A DNA stretch of 64,000 nt from Comamonas sp. lk (lineage in GTDB: Bacteria; Pseudomonadota; Gammaproteobacteria; Burkholderiales; Burkholderiaceae_C), in the NCBI RefSeq assembly GCF_900564145.1, contig NZ_UOOB01000001.1:3598754-3662753 (forward strand), written 5' to 3'. Of the stretch, positions 1 to 8,800 are shown one piece after another. The notes under the pieces were generated by a model, which saw nothing but the letters and a program-made list of their open reading frames with translations, did not search any database and was not told the origin of the DNA. Positions within the stretch are counted from its first letter, which is position 1. Every line of letters starts with the position of its first letter. The translations under genes and the position numbers were made by a program.

Positions 1-812
1 TGCCCGCCCACGCGATAGAAATGCCCGTCGGAGAGCACACGCAGCAAGCGGGTTTGCAACTCGAACGGCATGTCGCCGATTTCATCAAGAAACAGCGTGC
101 CGCCTTCCGCTTGTTCGAAGCGGCCGCGGCGCTGGGTCTGCGCGCCGGTAAAAGCGCCACGCTCATGGCCGAAGAGCTCGGACTCCAGCAAATCCTTGGG
201 GATTGCAGCCGTATTGATAGCTACAAACGGGCCACCCGAGACGGGAGAATGCTTGTGCAGTGCTCGGGCCACCAGCTCCTTGCCTGAACCCGATTCACCG
301 GTGATCAGCACCGTGACCTGGCTTTGACTCAGGCGCCCGATAGCGCGAAACACATCCTGCATGGCCGGAGCCTGACCCAGCATCTCCGCCTGCAGCGGCG
401 CCTGGACTTCCGCTTCTTCCTCGCGCTGGCTTTCCTCCACCGCACGACGGATCAGCTCCACCGCCTTGGGCACATCAAAAGGCTTGGGCAGGTACTCAAA
501 CGCACCACGCTGAAAGGCCGAGACGGCGCTGTCCAGATCGGAGTAGGCCGTCATGATGATCATGGGCAATCCCGGCTGCTGCGCCCTCACCTGCTCCAAC
601 AACTCAAGACCAGAGCCGCCGGGCATGCGGATATCGCTGACCAGCACCTGGGGGGGCTGGCGTGCGGGGTCACTGCTGTCGGTATCGGCCAGGGCCTTGA
701 GCACATCCCGCGTCTGGGTGAAGCTGCGAATGGGCCAGCCTTCGCGGCCCAGCGCTTTTTCAAGCACAAAGCGGATGGAAGGGTCGTCGTCCACAATCCA
801 GATCGGCTTCAT
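1..812 (-). CDS. ntrC: Nitrogen regulation response regulator NtrC (partial, C-terminus beyond window)
   Basis: This is the response regulator of the NtrB/NtrC two-component system, which activates sigma-54 promoters such as that of glnA under nitrogen limitation. The translation from the ATG at 812 starts [12 protein letters not shown], a receiver domain with the acidic pocket at D8-D10 and the likely phosphorylated Asp at residue 60 in [12 protein letters not shown]. After a short acidic linker the AAA+ domain begins. The Walker A motif reads GESGSGKE and the sigma-54 contact loop GAFTGA is intact (in [12 protein letters not shown]). About 270 residues are visible; the rest of the AAA+ domain and the Fis-type HTH lie left of position 1. 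It sits 55 bases after ntrB, in the usual order. Identification is secure. Confidence 0.96.
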   Translation of the reverse strand, partial: MKPIWIVDDDPSIRFVLEKALGREGWPIRSFTQTRDVLKALADTDSSDPARQPPQVLVSDIRMPGGSGLELLEQVRAQQPGLPMIIMTAYSDLDSAVSAFQRGAFEYLPKPFDVPKAVELIRRAVEESQREEEAEVQAPLQAEMLGQAPAMQDVFRAIGRLSQSQVTVLITGESGSGKELVARALHKHSPVSGGPFVAINTAAIPKDLLESELFGHERGAFTGAQTQRRGRFEQAEGGTLFLDEIGDMPFELQTRLLRVLSDGHFYRVGG

Positions 813-867
813 TGCTGCTTATCCCTTCCCGTTTTTTGCTATGTTGGCAGATGCCTGAACCCGGAGC

Positions 868-1992
868 TCAGGGCAGCGGAATCAGTATTCTGAAATCCGT
901 GCGTCCAGGCTGGCTTTCGCATTCGATCAGACCATGGTGACGCTGAACAAAGGTTTGAGCCAGTGTCAAACCCAGGCCGGAGCCGCCATCGCGGCCCGAT
1001 ACCAAGGGGTAGAAAATCCGCTCCTTGATGGCATCGGGCACACCTGATCCGTTGTCGATCACATGCAATTCCAATGCCAGTCTGTAACGCTGACGCCCCA
1101 AGGTCACCTGCCTGGCCACCCGTGTTCTCAGAATAATCTCGCCATCGCCTTGTGCGATGCGCAAACTCAGCGCCTGGGCCGCATTCTGGACAATGTTGAG
1201 CACCGCCTGAATGAGCTGGGCGCTGTCGCCCCGGAATTCAGGAATGGAGATGTCGTAATCGCGGGTGATCTTGAGGCCTTGCGGAAACTCCACCAGCACC
1301 AGAGAGCGCACGCGCTCGCACACCTCGTGGATGTTGACATCACCCACATCGTGCGGATGGCGGTGCGGGGCCAAAAGCCTGTCCACCAAGGCCTGCAGGC
1401 GATCGGCTTCGTGCACGATGACCGTGGTGTATTCACGCAGCTCGGGCGAGGCCAGGTCCATCTGCAGCAGCTGGGCCGCGCCACGTATGCCGCCCAGCGG
1501 ATTCTTGATCTCATGGGCCAGATTGCGGATCAGCTCTTTGTTGGCCTGGGCCTGCTCACGCAGCCGCTCCTCGCGGTCCTGGCGGGCCTGTTGCTCCAGC
1601 GGCCACATCTCCACCATGACATGACCGGTTTGCTCCGCTATGGAGACCGTGGCGTGCACCGGCAAGGGCTCCTGGCCCAGGCGCTGCAGACTGGCTTCAA
1701 AGCGCAGCGCTGCGAAGTCGTTGCTGCGGGCTCCGCTCAGGGCTTTGTCCAGCAGGGCGGGCTCGGTAAAGCTCAGCGCAAACTCTCCGCCTTCCATGGT
1801 GCGGCGCGATTGCCCCAGGGCATTTTCCAGCGCTGCATTGGCAAAGCAGATGGCGCCATTCATGTCCAGCACGGCAATCAGCGTGCACAGCAAATCCAGG
1901 GCCTGGTAGTTTTTGACGCCAGCAGAGGACTGCTGCGCCAAGGAGGGAACAAAAGTGGTGCTCATGCGAAACCCTGACGGGGGTGGCTGCAT
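868..1992 (-). CDS. glnL: Nitrogen regulation sensor histidine kinase NtrB
   Basis: Sensor kinase partner of NtrC, expected to phosphorylate or dephosphorylate NtrC under control of PII. An N-terminal PAS-like region (roughly residues 30-135) is followed by the dimerisation/phosphotransfer helix with the H-box RNLAHEIKNPLGG, phospho-His at residue 160. The ATPase domain shows the N-box (IVQNAAQA), G1 (DNGSGVP) and G2 (GGSGLGLTLAQ). There is no membrane segment, as usual for this cytosolic kinase. The length of 374 residues is normal for the family. An internal ATG at 1965 (MSTTFVPS) is an equally possible start with an AGGG upstream. Its position between glnA and ntrC agrees with the assignment. 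Confidence 0.96.
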   Translation of the reverse strand: MQPPPSGFRMSTTFVPSLAQQSSAGVKNYQALDLLCTLIAVLDMNGAICFANAALENALGQSRRTMEGGEFALSFTEPALLDKALSGARSNDFAALRFEASLQRLGQEPLPVHATVSIAEQTGHVMVEMWPLEQQARQDREERLREQAQANKELIRNLAHEIKNPLGGIRGAAQLLQMDLASPELREYTTVIVHEADRLQALVDRLLAPHRHPHDVGDVNIHEVCERVRSLVLVEFPQGLKITRDYDISIPEFRGDSAQLIQAVLNIVQNAAQALSLRIAQGDGEIILRTRVARQVTLGRQRYRLALELHVIDNGSGVPDAIKERIFYPLVSGRDGGSGLGLTLAQTFVQRHHGLIECESQPGRTDFRILIPLP

Positions 1993-2073
1993 CTGCCGCC
2001 CCGCATAAATCGTTCACAGCTTGACCTGCCAAGCTGCGGTAGGAGCCATAACTTGCACGTGAACTGGCCAGCG

Positions 2074-2577
2074 CTAGTTAGCCGGAGGCAGACGCTCCAG
2101 CTCGCGCCGGATACCGGCAATATCGCTTTCCTGGCGGGCAATATCCGCCTTGAGTTTGGCCACGCGCTCTGGGTAGCCCTGAGGGTTGCGCAACTCCAGC
2201 GCCGTGCGCACGGGATTGCCGTCGTTGTATTCCGCCTTGAGTTCAGCCAAACGAGCCTGGGCCTTGCTCAGTTCGGACTGCAGGATGGCGCGGGCATCCG
2301 AATCCCGGGCTTTTTGCGCTGCGCTGTTCTCAGCCGGGCGGGCAGGGGCAGAGCTGCCAGATGATGCGTTGCCGCTCTGCACTTTTGGTGCCGCAGGCTG
2401 GGCTGCACGCGTGCCATGGATCACTGTGACGCCGCTGCCATCCACCGGCTTGCAGCCTTTGGCTTTGGCCTGGGAAACGTTGTTCGTATATTCGTTCCCA
2501 CAGCGGTAGATCACATCCTGCGCCCAGCTCCCAGCGCATATAGCCAGCAACAGCGACGACACAAACAGTTTTTTCAT
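2074..2577 (-). CDS. Small secreted protein of unknown function, DUF4124-like, with C-terminal coiled coil
   Basis: The product has 167 residues. A Sec signal peptide (MKKLFVSSLLLAICAGSWAQ) ends at about residue 20. The mature protein opens with DVIYRCGNEYTNN and has a second Cys in AKGCKPV, so the pair could form a disulfide in the periplasm. A low-complexity Ala/Pro/Ser stretch follows (about 55-85). The last 80 residues are charged heptad-like helix (ELSKAQARLAELKAEY and onwards), consistent with a coiled coil. The N-terminal module resembles the DUF4124 type seen in many betaproteobacterial secreted proteins; that label is from recognition, not a search. It lies between glnA and ntrB, so it may be co-regulated with nitrogen status, but no role is known to me. 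Confidence 0.7.
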   Translation of the reverse strand: MKKLFVSSLLLAICAGSWAQDVIYRCGNEYTNNVSQAKAKGCKPVDGSGVTVIHGTRAAQPAAPKVQSGNASSGSSAPARPAENSAAQKARDSDARAILQSELSKAQARLAELKAEYNDGNPVRTALELRNPQGYPERVAKLKADIARQESDIAGIRRELERLPPAN

Positions 2578-2715
2578 TCAGCTCCCTCGGGCTATCCACT
2601 TGGGACAGCACAGCCATTTCAATATTGCAAGTATCGCTCCAAGCTTGCGTCTTGATGCGATTGATTGACTTGCTTACCGCTGTTTGGTTCCTGCTGAATA
2701 CAGAGCCGCAGCAAT

Positions 2716-2741
2716 GAAAAAGGCGACTTGCGTCGCCTTTT
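2716..2741 (-). terminator. Rho-independent terminator downstream of glnA
   Basis: Perfect 10-base arms, AAAAGGCGAC at 2718-2727 and GTCGCCTTTT at 2732-2741, enclose a 4-base loop. Read on the minus strand the stem is followed by a run of five T. It lies 19 bases after the glnA stop codon and separates glnA from the downstream small gene and ntrBC, so the latter need read-through or their own promoter. Confidence 0.88.
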
Positions 2742-2759
2742 CTGAACTGCCTGCTGCGA

Positions 2760-4175
2760 TTACAGCGAGAAGTACATATCGTATTCGACAGGGTGCACGG
2801 CCTGGCGGAAGCGGGTCACTTCACCCATCTTCAGTTCAATGTAGGCATCCAGCATGCTGTCTGTGAACACACCACCCTTGGTCAGGAAGGCGCGGTCGGC
2901 GTCCAGTGCTTCCAGAGCCTGATCCAGGCTGTGGCAGACGGTGGGCACCAGCTTGTCTTCCTCGGGAGGCAGATGGTACAGATCCTTGGTCGCAGCTTCG
3001 CCGGGATGGATCTTGTTTTCCACGCCGTCCAGACCCGCCATCAGCAGAGCCGAGAAGCCCAGGTAGGGGTTCATCAATGGATCGGGGAAGCGAGCTTCCA
3101 CGCGGCGGCCCTTGGGGTTGCTCACGTAAGGAATACGGATGGAAGCGGAGCGGTTCTTGGCCGAGTAAGCCAGCTTCACAGGCGCTTCAAAACCGGGAAC
3201 CAGACGCTTGTAGCTGTTGGTACCTGGGTTGGTGATGGCGTTCAGGGCACGGGCGTGCTTGATGATGCCGCCAATGTAGTACAGGGCGAAGTCGGACAGA
3301 CCGGCATAGCCGTCACCGGCGAACAGGTTCTTGCCATCCTTCCACACGGACTGGTGCACGTGCATGCCGGAACCGTTGTCGCCAGCATAGGGCTTGGGCA
3401 TGAAGGTTGCCGTCTTGCCGTAGGTGTTGGCCACGTTCCAGATCACGTACTTTTGCAGCTGTGTCCAGTCGGCGCGCTCAACCAGAGTGGAGAAGCGGGT
3501 GCCAATTTCGTTTTGGCCAGCGCCTGCCACTTCGTGGTGGAACACTTCGACGGGAATGCCCACGGATTCCAGAATCAGGGACATCTCGGCGCGCATGTCT
3601 TGCGTGCTGTCGACGGGAGGCACGGGGAAGTAGCCACCTTTGGTGCGAGGACGGTGACCGCGGTTGCCGCCTTCGAACTTGGTGCCGGTATTCCAGGGAG
3701 CTTCGTATTCTTCAATTTCGAAGAAGGGGTTGTGAGGTTCGGTACCCCAGCGCACGCCGTCGAAGATGAAGAATTCGGGTTCCGGTCCGAAGTAGGCGGT
3801 ATCGCCCAGGCCGGAAGACTTCAGATAGGCTTCAGCGCGCTTGGCGATGGAGCGGGGATCGCGGTCATAGGCCTTGCCATCACCGGGTTCGATCACATCA
3901 CACTGCAAGATCAGTGTGGTTTCTTCAAAGAAAGGATCGATGTTGGCGGTGTTGGGGTCGGGCATGAGCTGCATGTCCGAAGCTTCGATACCCTTCCAGC
4001 CAGCAACGGACGAACCGTCAAAAGCATGGCCCGAGGTGAACTTGTCATCATCGAAGTGCGACACAGGCACGGTCACGTGCTGTTCCTTGCCGCGGGTATC
4101 TGTAAAGCGCAGGTCGACGAATTTGACTTCGTTCTCCTCCACCATCTTCATCACGTCTGCAACGGTCTTTGCCAT
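2760..4175 (-). CDS. glnA: Glutamine synthetase type I
   Basis: Makes glutamine from glutamate, ammonia and ATP; the central enzyme of ammonium assimilation. The 471-residue product from the ATG at 4175 ([19 protein letters not shown]) has the size and motifs of class I-beta enzymes: the Asp-50 loop region ([13 protein letters not shown]), ATP-binding [10 protein letters not shown], the glutamate flap [13 protein letters not shown], and the adenylylation-site segment [10 protein letters not shown] containing the regulatory Tyr. An upstream TTG/GTG-type extension to 4253 is open but would overlap the promoter, and an AGGAG precedes 4175. Expression is probably driven by sigma-54 and NtrC (see the sites at 4226-4242 and 4367-4406). 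Confidence 0.98.
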   Translation of the reverse strand: MAKTVADVMKMVEENEVKFVDLRFTDTRGKEQHVTVPVSHFDDDKFTSGHAFDGSSVAGWKGIEASDMQLMPDPNTANIDPFFEETTLILQCDVIEPGDGKAYDRDPRSIAKRAEAYLKSSGLGDTAYFGPEPEFFIFDGVRWGTEPHNPFFEIEEYEAPWNTGTKFEGGNRGHRPRTKGGYFPVPPVDSTQDMRAEMSLILESVGIPVEVFHHEVAGAGQNEIGTRFSTLVERADWTQLQKYVIWNVANTYGKTATFMPKPYAGDNGSGMHVHQSVWKDGKNLFAGDGYAGLSDFALYYIGGIIKHARALNAITNPGTNSYKRLVPGFEAPVKLAYSAKNRSASIRIPYVSNPKGRRVEARFPDPLMNPYLGFSALLMAGLDGVENKIHPGEAATKDLYHLPPEEDKLVPTVCHSLDQALEALDADRAFLTKGGVFTDSMLDAYIELKMGEVTRFRQAVHPVEYDMYFSL

Positions 4176-4225
4176 CAGATCACTCCTGCCAACTTGGCTG
4201 ATCAAATTAACGATAAAAGAAATAA

Positions 4226-4242
4226 AGCAGCTTCCGTGCCAA
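4226..4242 (-). promoter_or_regulatory. Sigma-54 promoter of glnA
   Basis: On the minus strand the sequence reads TTGGCACGGAAGCTGCT. It matches the -24/-12 consensus TTGGCACG-N4-TTGCA with the obligatory GG and GC dinucleotides ten bases apart. Transcription would start near 4215, giving a leader of about 40 bases before the glnA ATG at 4175. The NtrC-type boxes upstream fit activation by the NtrB/NtrC pair encoded downstream. Confidence 0.85.
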
Positions 4243-4366
4243 CTTCTTGTCATGCTGCAAAGTCAGCATTTGGCAAGTAAGTCCTGCACTTGCCTTGAAT
4301 AAGCATATTCCACTGCCATCACCAACTCGGTGCAAATTGTCTCACCTTAGTGCGATGTTCAAAATT

Positions 4367-4406
4367 TGCACCAAATCAGTGAATTTAATTGCACCAAGAA
4401 GGTGCA
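4367..4406. promoter_or_regulatory. Tandem NtrC-binding boxes upstream of glnA
   Basis: A perfect 6-5-6 inverted repeat TGCACCAAGAAGGTGCA lies at 4390-4406 and matches the NtrC consensus (TGCACC-N5-GGTGCA). A weaker copy, TGCACCAAATCAGTGAA, lies at 4367-4383. Their centres are 23 bases apart, about two helical turns, which suits cooperative binding of NtrC dimers. They lie about 150-190 bases upstream of the inferred glnA start site, the usual enhancer position. Confidence 0.8.
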
Positions 4407-4456
4407 TTCAAGAGAGTGTGGCGATCTCATGCCCAAAAGAATGCACCGCAATTTGA

Positions 4457-5317
4457 CTAGGGTGCCGAGGAGGCCTGCGTCCCTGGCGCAAACGGCACCT
4501 GGGGCTCCTGAGCACCACGGCTGGGCTCCTTGCGCATCTGCTCCAGGGCGGCCAGACAGAAATGCGCAAACCACAGGGATGAGAAAGCGAACACCATGGC
4601 GTAAATCCAGATGGCGATGGGAATCAGCACCCAGAAGGCCGCAATAAAGACCAGGCCGGAGATCCAGATCACGCCCGGTGCCGCACCCAGATAGCCGCAG
4701 ACCAGGCCCATGAAGATCAACGCAGCCCGATAGCGCACAAACAGGCTGCGACGCTCAGGCTTGCTGGCATGCTCGGCCAGTGCATCAAAAGCCATGACGC
4801 GGTAAGTGAGCCAGCCCCAGATCATGGGCGTCACCAGCAGCATCAGCGGGGGCATGACCCACAGCGGCAAGGTGACCACCAGGGCAATCAGTGCAATGCC
4901 GGTGGAGCCTGCAGACCAGCTGAGGCTGGCCAGGGTGGAGCCGCCCTGCTTTTTCTCCAGGACCGGAAAGCGCTTTTGTGCCACCAGCTCGGTAAGAGCC
5001 GGCGTCATGAACATGGCCACCAGCAGCAAGGAGACGACCACGATGATGGGGCCGGTGCCCAGCACCACCAGCATGGAGGCCACCACTTCCGAGGCGTAGC
5101 CCACACCGTGCTCCTGCATCCAGACCCACAGCCTGTGCAACCAGCCTACGCCGTCAAGCAAAGCCTGTACCTTCTGCACGGCATCGGCCCAGAAGAAATA
5201 CCCCAGGCCCCAGACCATCAGCGTCATGAGCAGCAGAGGAAACAGTGACCAGGCAATCACCCGCTTGTGTACGCAATACGCCAGGGCACGCCAGAAGGAG
5301 TCCAGTAGCAAGTTCAT
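4457..5317 (-). CDS. EI24/CysZ-type integral membrane protein
   Basis: About 286 residues with five to six hydrophobic segments (for example IAWSLFPLLLMTLMVWGLGYFF, GTGPIIVVVSLLLVAMFM, WISGLVFIAAFWVLIPIAIWIY). The pattern matches the EI24/CysZ family, some of whose members take up sulfate; the substrate of this one cannot be told from sequence. The C-terminal 25 residues are polar and Pro/Ala-rich, hence cytosolic or disordered. The ATG at 5317 (MNLLLDSFWRAL) is chosen because it begins the conserved part; ATG at 5329 is an alternative and neither has a strong ribosome site. The gene starts 26 bases after the hydroxylase-family gene and is probably co-transcribed with it. Confidence 0.72.
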   Translation of the reverse strand: MNLLLDSFWRALAYCVHKRVIAWSLFPLLLMTLMVWGLGYFFWADAVQKVQALLDGVGWLHRLWVWMQEHGVGYASEVVASMLVVLGTGPIIVVVSLLLVAMFMTPALTELVAQKRFPVLEKKQGGSTLASLSWSAGSTGIALIALVVTLPLWVMPPLMLLVTPMIWGWLTYRVMAFDALAEHASKPERRSLFVRYRAALIFMGLVCGYLGAAPGVIWISGLVFIAAFWVLIPIAIWIYAMVFAFSSLWFAHFCLAALEQMRKEPSRGAQEPQVPFAPGTQASSAP

Positions 5318-5343
5318 GCCAGCAAGCATACCCAAGCCCGGCC

Positions 5344-6324
5344 TTAAGCGCGACCCATCAACCGTAAGATTGCACGCCATTGTTGCGACCAGAAGCCTTG
5401 GCCGTAGTCGCGCAACTGGCCCGCCGCATCGGGGCGCACCTGATCGCGTATGCCTGTGGGGTCATAACGCAGCTCGAAATTGGCCGTGCCAAACAACATA
5501 TCCCACCAGGGCAGGAGCACGCCAAAATTATTGCCATGGGCTTTTTTGTTACGCACCGGTGCCATGGGTTCATGACCTATGCCAACCGCATGGTGACGAC
5601 GGTGAAAGCGCGGGCTGATCCACAGCCGCTCACCGATCCAGCCAAACCACATGCGCACATTGGCGTGCTGCAGGCTCTGGCTGAGCTGGGTAAGCGCCAC
5701 AATCGCCACAAACTGGCCCGGCGCCACTCCAATCAGCTGAGCCACCAAGACGATGATGGTGTCGTGAATCACATCGTCCAGCAGGTGGTTGCGATCATCG
5801 CTCCAGACCGTCATCTGGCGCTGCGAATGGTGCACGGCATGCAGCTTCCACCACCAGGTGTAGCCATGCTGACCACGGTGTATCCAGTACTCCACCAGAT
5901 CGAAGACCAGCAGATACATGAGCAGGCTGATCCAGGCGTTGTCCGTGATGCCGGGCCAGATATCGTCCAGGTGAAAAGCCGGCATACCCCAGACATGGAG
6001 TCGGCCCATGATGGCATCCCACAAGGGGTCCAGCGTGAAAAACAGCGCCAGGCGAAACAGGCCCAGGCGGTGAATCAGGGTGTAGATGATGTCCACGCGA
6101 ATCGCTTTTCTATCGGTCACCGCCTCCACTGGCCGCCAAAGCTGCAGCGGAGCGATAACGCAGACCATGATGACGATCTGCAGCAGGCCCACCAGCAACC
6201 AGCCTGTTGCTGCATAGCCGTCCTCCAGCAAATTGGCCATGCCGGCGTAGAACAGCAAAGGCTGGACCGCGCTTTCAAAAAGCCACTGCTGGGCATCACC
6301 AAACCAACCGACCAACCAATTCAC
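5344..6324 (-). CDS. Fatty acid hydroxylase / sterol desaturase family membrane protein
   Basis: A di-iron membrane oxygenase-type protein of 326 residues. The three histidine clusters of the superfamily are present: HRGQH and HAVHHS close together (around residues 145-165), and HRRHH near 245. Hydrophobic segments surround them. Family members hydroxylate or desaturate lipids; the substrate here is unknown. The start is GTG at 6324, with GGAG six bases upstream. It follows the deacetylase-like gene by 18 bases and precedes the EI24-type gene, so the three form a likely envelope or lipid-related transcription unit. Confidence 0.85.
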   Translation of the reverse strand: MNWLVGWFGDAQQWLFESAVQPLLFYAGMANLLEDGYAATGWLLVGLLQIVIMVCVIAPLQLWRPVEAVTDRKAIRVDIIYTLIHRLGLFRLALFFTLDPLWDAIMGRLHVWGMPAFHLDDIWPGITDNAWISLLMYLLVFDLVEYWIHRGQHGYTWWWKLHAVHHSQRQMTVWSDDRNHLLDDVIHDTIIVLVAQLIGVAPGQFVAIVALTQLSQSLQHANVRMWFGWIGERLWISPRFHRRHHAVGIGHEPMAPVRNKKAHGNNFGVLLPWWDMLFGTANFELRYDPTGIRDQVRPDAAGQLRDYGQGFWSQQWRAILRLMGRA

Positions 6325-6342
6325 AATGCACTCCTCAGCTGC

Positions 6343-7218
6343 TTACTTCTTGACCGAGGCATGGTCTCGGGCCTGGGCAATCCACGGCATATAGGCGGGA
6401 TGCTCTGCCAGCGTCCGAAAACAAAAACCCCGCTCCAGCAATCCCGTGATCAGCGGCTCCAACACCGCCGGTGCCCAGGGGTCCTGGCGCGACCAGATGC
6501 CCAGATGGGCCAGCAAAATATCGCCGCTGCGAATATTCTGGAGCGCCTGGGCCAGCAGGCGGTCATTGGGGTATTTTTCGCTGGGCAGCTCATCGCCCAG
6601 AAAGCCGGCGCTGGCCCAGCCCACCTGCTTGTAGCCGCCTTGCTCTGCCGCAGCAATCAGGGCGGGAGAGGTTTTTCCGCCTGGCGCGCGATACAGAGGA
6701 AGCGTCTTGTGCCCGGTCATGGCTTCCAGACGGCTGGCCGCCCGGCCGATTTCCTCACAGTACTCGGCCGCAGACACCACAAAGCTTTTATTGGCCTTGT
6801 CGCCCGCCGAGGGCCTGACCTTGAAGTGCGTAACCTGCCCGCTTGCCTTATCGCGAATATCCGCCACCCAGTACATGTGGTCATAGGTATGCGATGCCAG
6901 CATGTGGCCCTCATCGGCCCTGGCCTTCCACCAAGGTGCCCAGAAATCGCTGAGGCTGGAGCCCCCCTCTTTGGTGCGCTCATTGGCGGCAAAGAAGGTG
7001 ACGGCCACCTTGTGCTTTCGCAGCACCTGGGCCACCAAGTGTGCAATCCCCATATGACCGGTATCAAAAGTCAGGTAAACGGGCTTGCTGCATGCGCTGG
7101 CAGCTATGTTTTTTGCTGCAGCAGCCGCAGGCAATCCCGTCTGGGCACCCGCCAACAGCGGCCATTGAGCAGCCCATGCACCGACACCGGCGGCAACCAT
7201 GAAATTTCGTCTTTGCAT
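6343..7218 (-). CDS. Polysaccharide deacetylase family protein with twin-arginine signal
   Basis: A 291-residue NodB-fold (carbohydrate esterase 4-like) protein. The N-terminus MQRRNFMVAAG has an RR-x-F/M twin-arginine motif before a hydrophobic stretch, so export by Tat as a folded protein is likely. Motif 1 reads YLTFDTGHMG (Asp52-Thr53): the second Asp of the usual TFDD, a metal ligand, is Thr. Motif 2, SHTYDH, keeps both histidines. RAPGGKTSP fits motif 3. Some peptidoglycan deacetylases also depart from TFDD, so the protein may still be active on a cell-wall or exopolysaccharide substrate. A GGAGG ribosome site lies eight bases before the ATG. Confidence 0.83.
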   Translation of the reverse strand: MQRRNFMVAAGVGAWAAQWPLLAGAQTGLPAAAAAKNIAASACSKPVYLTFDTGHMGIAHLVAQVLRKHKVAVTFFAANERTKEGGSSLSDFWAPWWKARADEGHMLASHTYDHMYWVADIRDKASGQVTHFKVRPSAGDKANKSFVVSAAEYCEEIGRAASRLEAMTGHKTLPLYRAPGGKTSPALIAAAEQGGYKQVGWASAGFLGDELPSEKYPNDRLLAQALQNIRSGDILLAHLGIWSRQDPWAPAVLEPLITGLLERGFCFRTLAEHPAYMPWIAQARDHASVKK

Positions 7219-7241
7219 CCACCCTCCTAGGGGAGGCCGGA

Positions 7242-7286
7242 CTCAGGCCAGCATCAGTACGCTGGTGGCCCCGTCTACGGCCTGAG
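7242..7286. other. Inverted repeat between the beta-propeller and deacetylase genes
   Basis: CTCAGGCC at 7242-7249 pairs with GGCCTGAG at 7279-7286, and a second pair, CCAGC/GCTGG, nests inside. No T run follows on either strand, so it is a possible RNA processing or stabilising structure rather than a clear terminator. Confidence 0.35.
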
Positions 7287-7303
7287 ATTCATGATGAAGA
7301 AGA

Positions 7304-8461
7304 TCAGCGCGCGGCGTGGGACAGTGTCCAGACACCGTGGGGCGACTTGCCCACATTGACCTGATTGACCACTTTCTTCTCCACCGTGTCGATCACGGAG
7401 AGTTTGCGCGCCCAACGCGAGGCCACAAAGATGTAGCGGCCATCGGCAGACACATCCATGCAGTCAGGGCCGCCGGGAGCCGGGTAATTGGCCACAACCT
7501 GATCGGTCACCATATCGATCTTGCTGATGGTATTGGCCACACGATTGCTTACGTAGAGATGGCGGTTGTCTCCGGCAGCGCGGAAGGCATGCGCACCGGC
7601 AGCCGTCTTGATCAGGCCCACACTGCGCGGCTCGGCACCGGTGATGTCAAACACTTCAACGGCATCGCTGCCGGTCAGGCCGATGAACAGCTTCTTGCCG
7701 TCGGGGCTGCCGTACAAATCTGCCGGCATGGCGCCTGTGGGCACGCGGGACTTGATGGTCTGGGTCGCGATGTCGATGGCCACCAGCGCATCGCTATCTT
7801 GCATGGTGGAGTACAGCGTCTTGCTTTGCGCATCGATGAACAGATGGCTGGGCGTCTTGCCCGTAGACACGCGCTTGACCAGGGTCGGCGTCTGCGTGGC
7901 CGCATCCCAGCGGTAGAAGTCGATATGGTTCAAGCGGTTAGCTGCGGTGATGAACCACTTCATGTCTGGCGAAAAGCGCAGGTGATAGGGGTCGACGATG
8001 TCGCGGATCACGCGCTGCACGGCGCCTGTACGCGGATCCACCAAGGTCAGCGTATCGCCCAGCGCATTGGCCACGACCAGCGATTTTTCGTCAGGCGTCA
8101 GATACAGATGGTGCGGCTCCTTGCCGGTGGGAATGCGCGATTGCTCCTTCCACGTCACCGGGTCGATCACGCTGATGGTGGCATCCAGCGAATTGAGCAC
8201 GAAGATGGGCGTTGGTCCTTGAACCGACTGGGCCGCTGCTGCGGCCACCACGCCAGTGGTTGGCTGCGGGGCAGAAGTCGCAGGCAAGGATGCCCGCGCA
8301 TTGCCCGCTGCAGCCGACGGTGTCTGGCTTGCAGCCTGGGGTGCAGCGACCTCCACCGATTTGAGTCCTGACCCGGAAGATGCGCTCCACCACATGGCGG
8401 CACCACCGATGACAACCAGCGCCAAAGCGGCGCCAGTGCGCCCAAAAGAGAGACGTCCCAC
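7304..8461 (-). CDS. YncE-like seven-bladed beta-propeller protein (YVTN repeats), membrane-anchored
   Basis: About 385 residues. The N-terminal hydrophobic segment (AALALVVIGGAAMW) should anchor or export the protein, followed by an Ala/Thr-rich linker to about residue 75. The rest is a series of propeller repeats of the YVTN/cytochrome-d1 type: FVLNSLDATISVIDP, LVVANALGDTLTLVDP, LYVSNRVANTISKIDM, IFVASRWARKLSVIDT. Such proteins sit in the periplasm and have varied or unknown roles. The GTG at 8461 has AAGGTGG upstream; a TTG at 8479 is an alternative start in frame. It is probably the first gene of the group that continues with the deacetylase-like protein. Confidence 0.78.
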   Translation of the reverse strand: MGRLSFGRTGAALALVVIGGAAMWWSASSGSGLKSVEVAAPQAASQTPSAAAGNARASLPATSAPQPTTGVVAAAAAQSVQGPTPIFVLNSLDATISVIDPVTWKEQSRIPTGKEPHHLYLTPDEKSLVVANALGDTLTLVDPRTGAVQRVIRDIVDPYHLRFSPDMKWFITAANRLNHIDFYRWDAATQTPTLVKRVSTGKTPSHLFIDAQSKTLYSTMQDSDALVAIDIATQTIKSRVPTGAMPADLYGSPDGKKLFIGLTGSDAVEVFDITGAEPRSVGLIKTAAGAHAFRAAGDNRHLYVSNRVANTISKIDMVTDQVVANYPAPGGPDCMDVSADGRYIFVASRWARKLSVIDTVEKKVVNQVNVGKSPHGVWTLSHAAR

Positions 8462-8479
8462 AAACCACCACCTTCTCAA

Positions 8480-8752
8480 AGTCCACGCAGTGTAGCCTCA
8501 GCCCGCAGCAGCCGAGGCCAGCGATTCAAGGCGCAACACAAAATAAAAGTCACTCCGACCGATCTCGATCGGCTGCACGACCGTCACCCCTTGGGATCAA
8601 CGGCTGCGTGCTATTAATAGTGTGAGCACACAGCCCCTGATTTTCCTAGCTTCCAGGCAGAAATCGGCAGCAACTTCATGAAAATAACGCATAAGTTCCT
8701 CCTGGATTGAAGAAGACCGGATGCTCGGCCCCACTTGTTGTGAGTCCTCAAT
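8480..8752. other. Non-coding interval upstream of the beta-propeller gene
   Basis: No credible ORF is seen. It contains a small dyad CCGATCTCGATCGG near 8569-8583 and an A/T-rich patch (TGCTATTAATAGTG near 8610). These could belong to the promoter of the minus-strand beta-propeller gene, but no clear -35/-10 pair stands out. Confidence 0.4.
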
Positions 8753-8781
8753 AAAAAAGGAGCCTTGACGGCTCCTTTTTT
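8753..8781 (-). terminator. Rho-independent terminator after the purA-phosphoribosyltransferase unit
   Basis: Perfect 12-base arms, AAAAAAGGAGCC at 8753-8764 and GGCTCCTTTTTT at 8770-8781, with a 5-base loop. There is a T run on either strand, so it can act in both directions. It ends the unit yjeT-hisZ-purA-phosphoribosyltransferase. Confidence 0.92.
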
Positions 8782-8800
8782 ATAATCCGAAGGCCTGGCT

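Noticed and set aside
3407..3769. Antisense ORFs inside glnA
   Set aside because: Arg/Ser-rich shadow frames, common in this composition; no ribosome site or domain.
5380..7230. Open frame of 616 codons opposite the hydroxylase-family and deacetylase-like genes
   Set aside because: Shadow frame: the minus-strand products carry complete catalytic motifs and the plus-strand translation has none.
8569..8583. CCGATCTCGATCGG dyad upstream of the beta-propeller gene as an operator
   Set aside because: Too short and isolated to tell from chance; no second copy and no nearby regulator gene.
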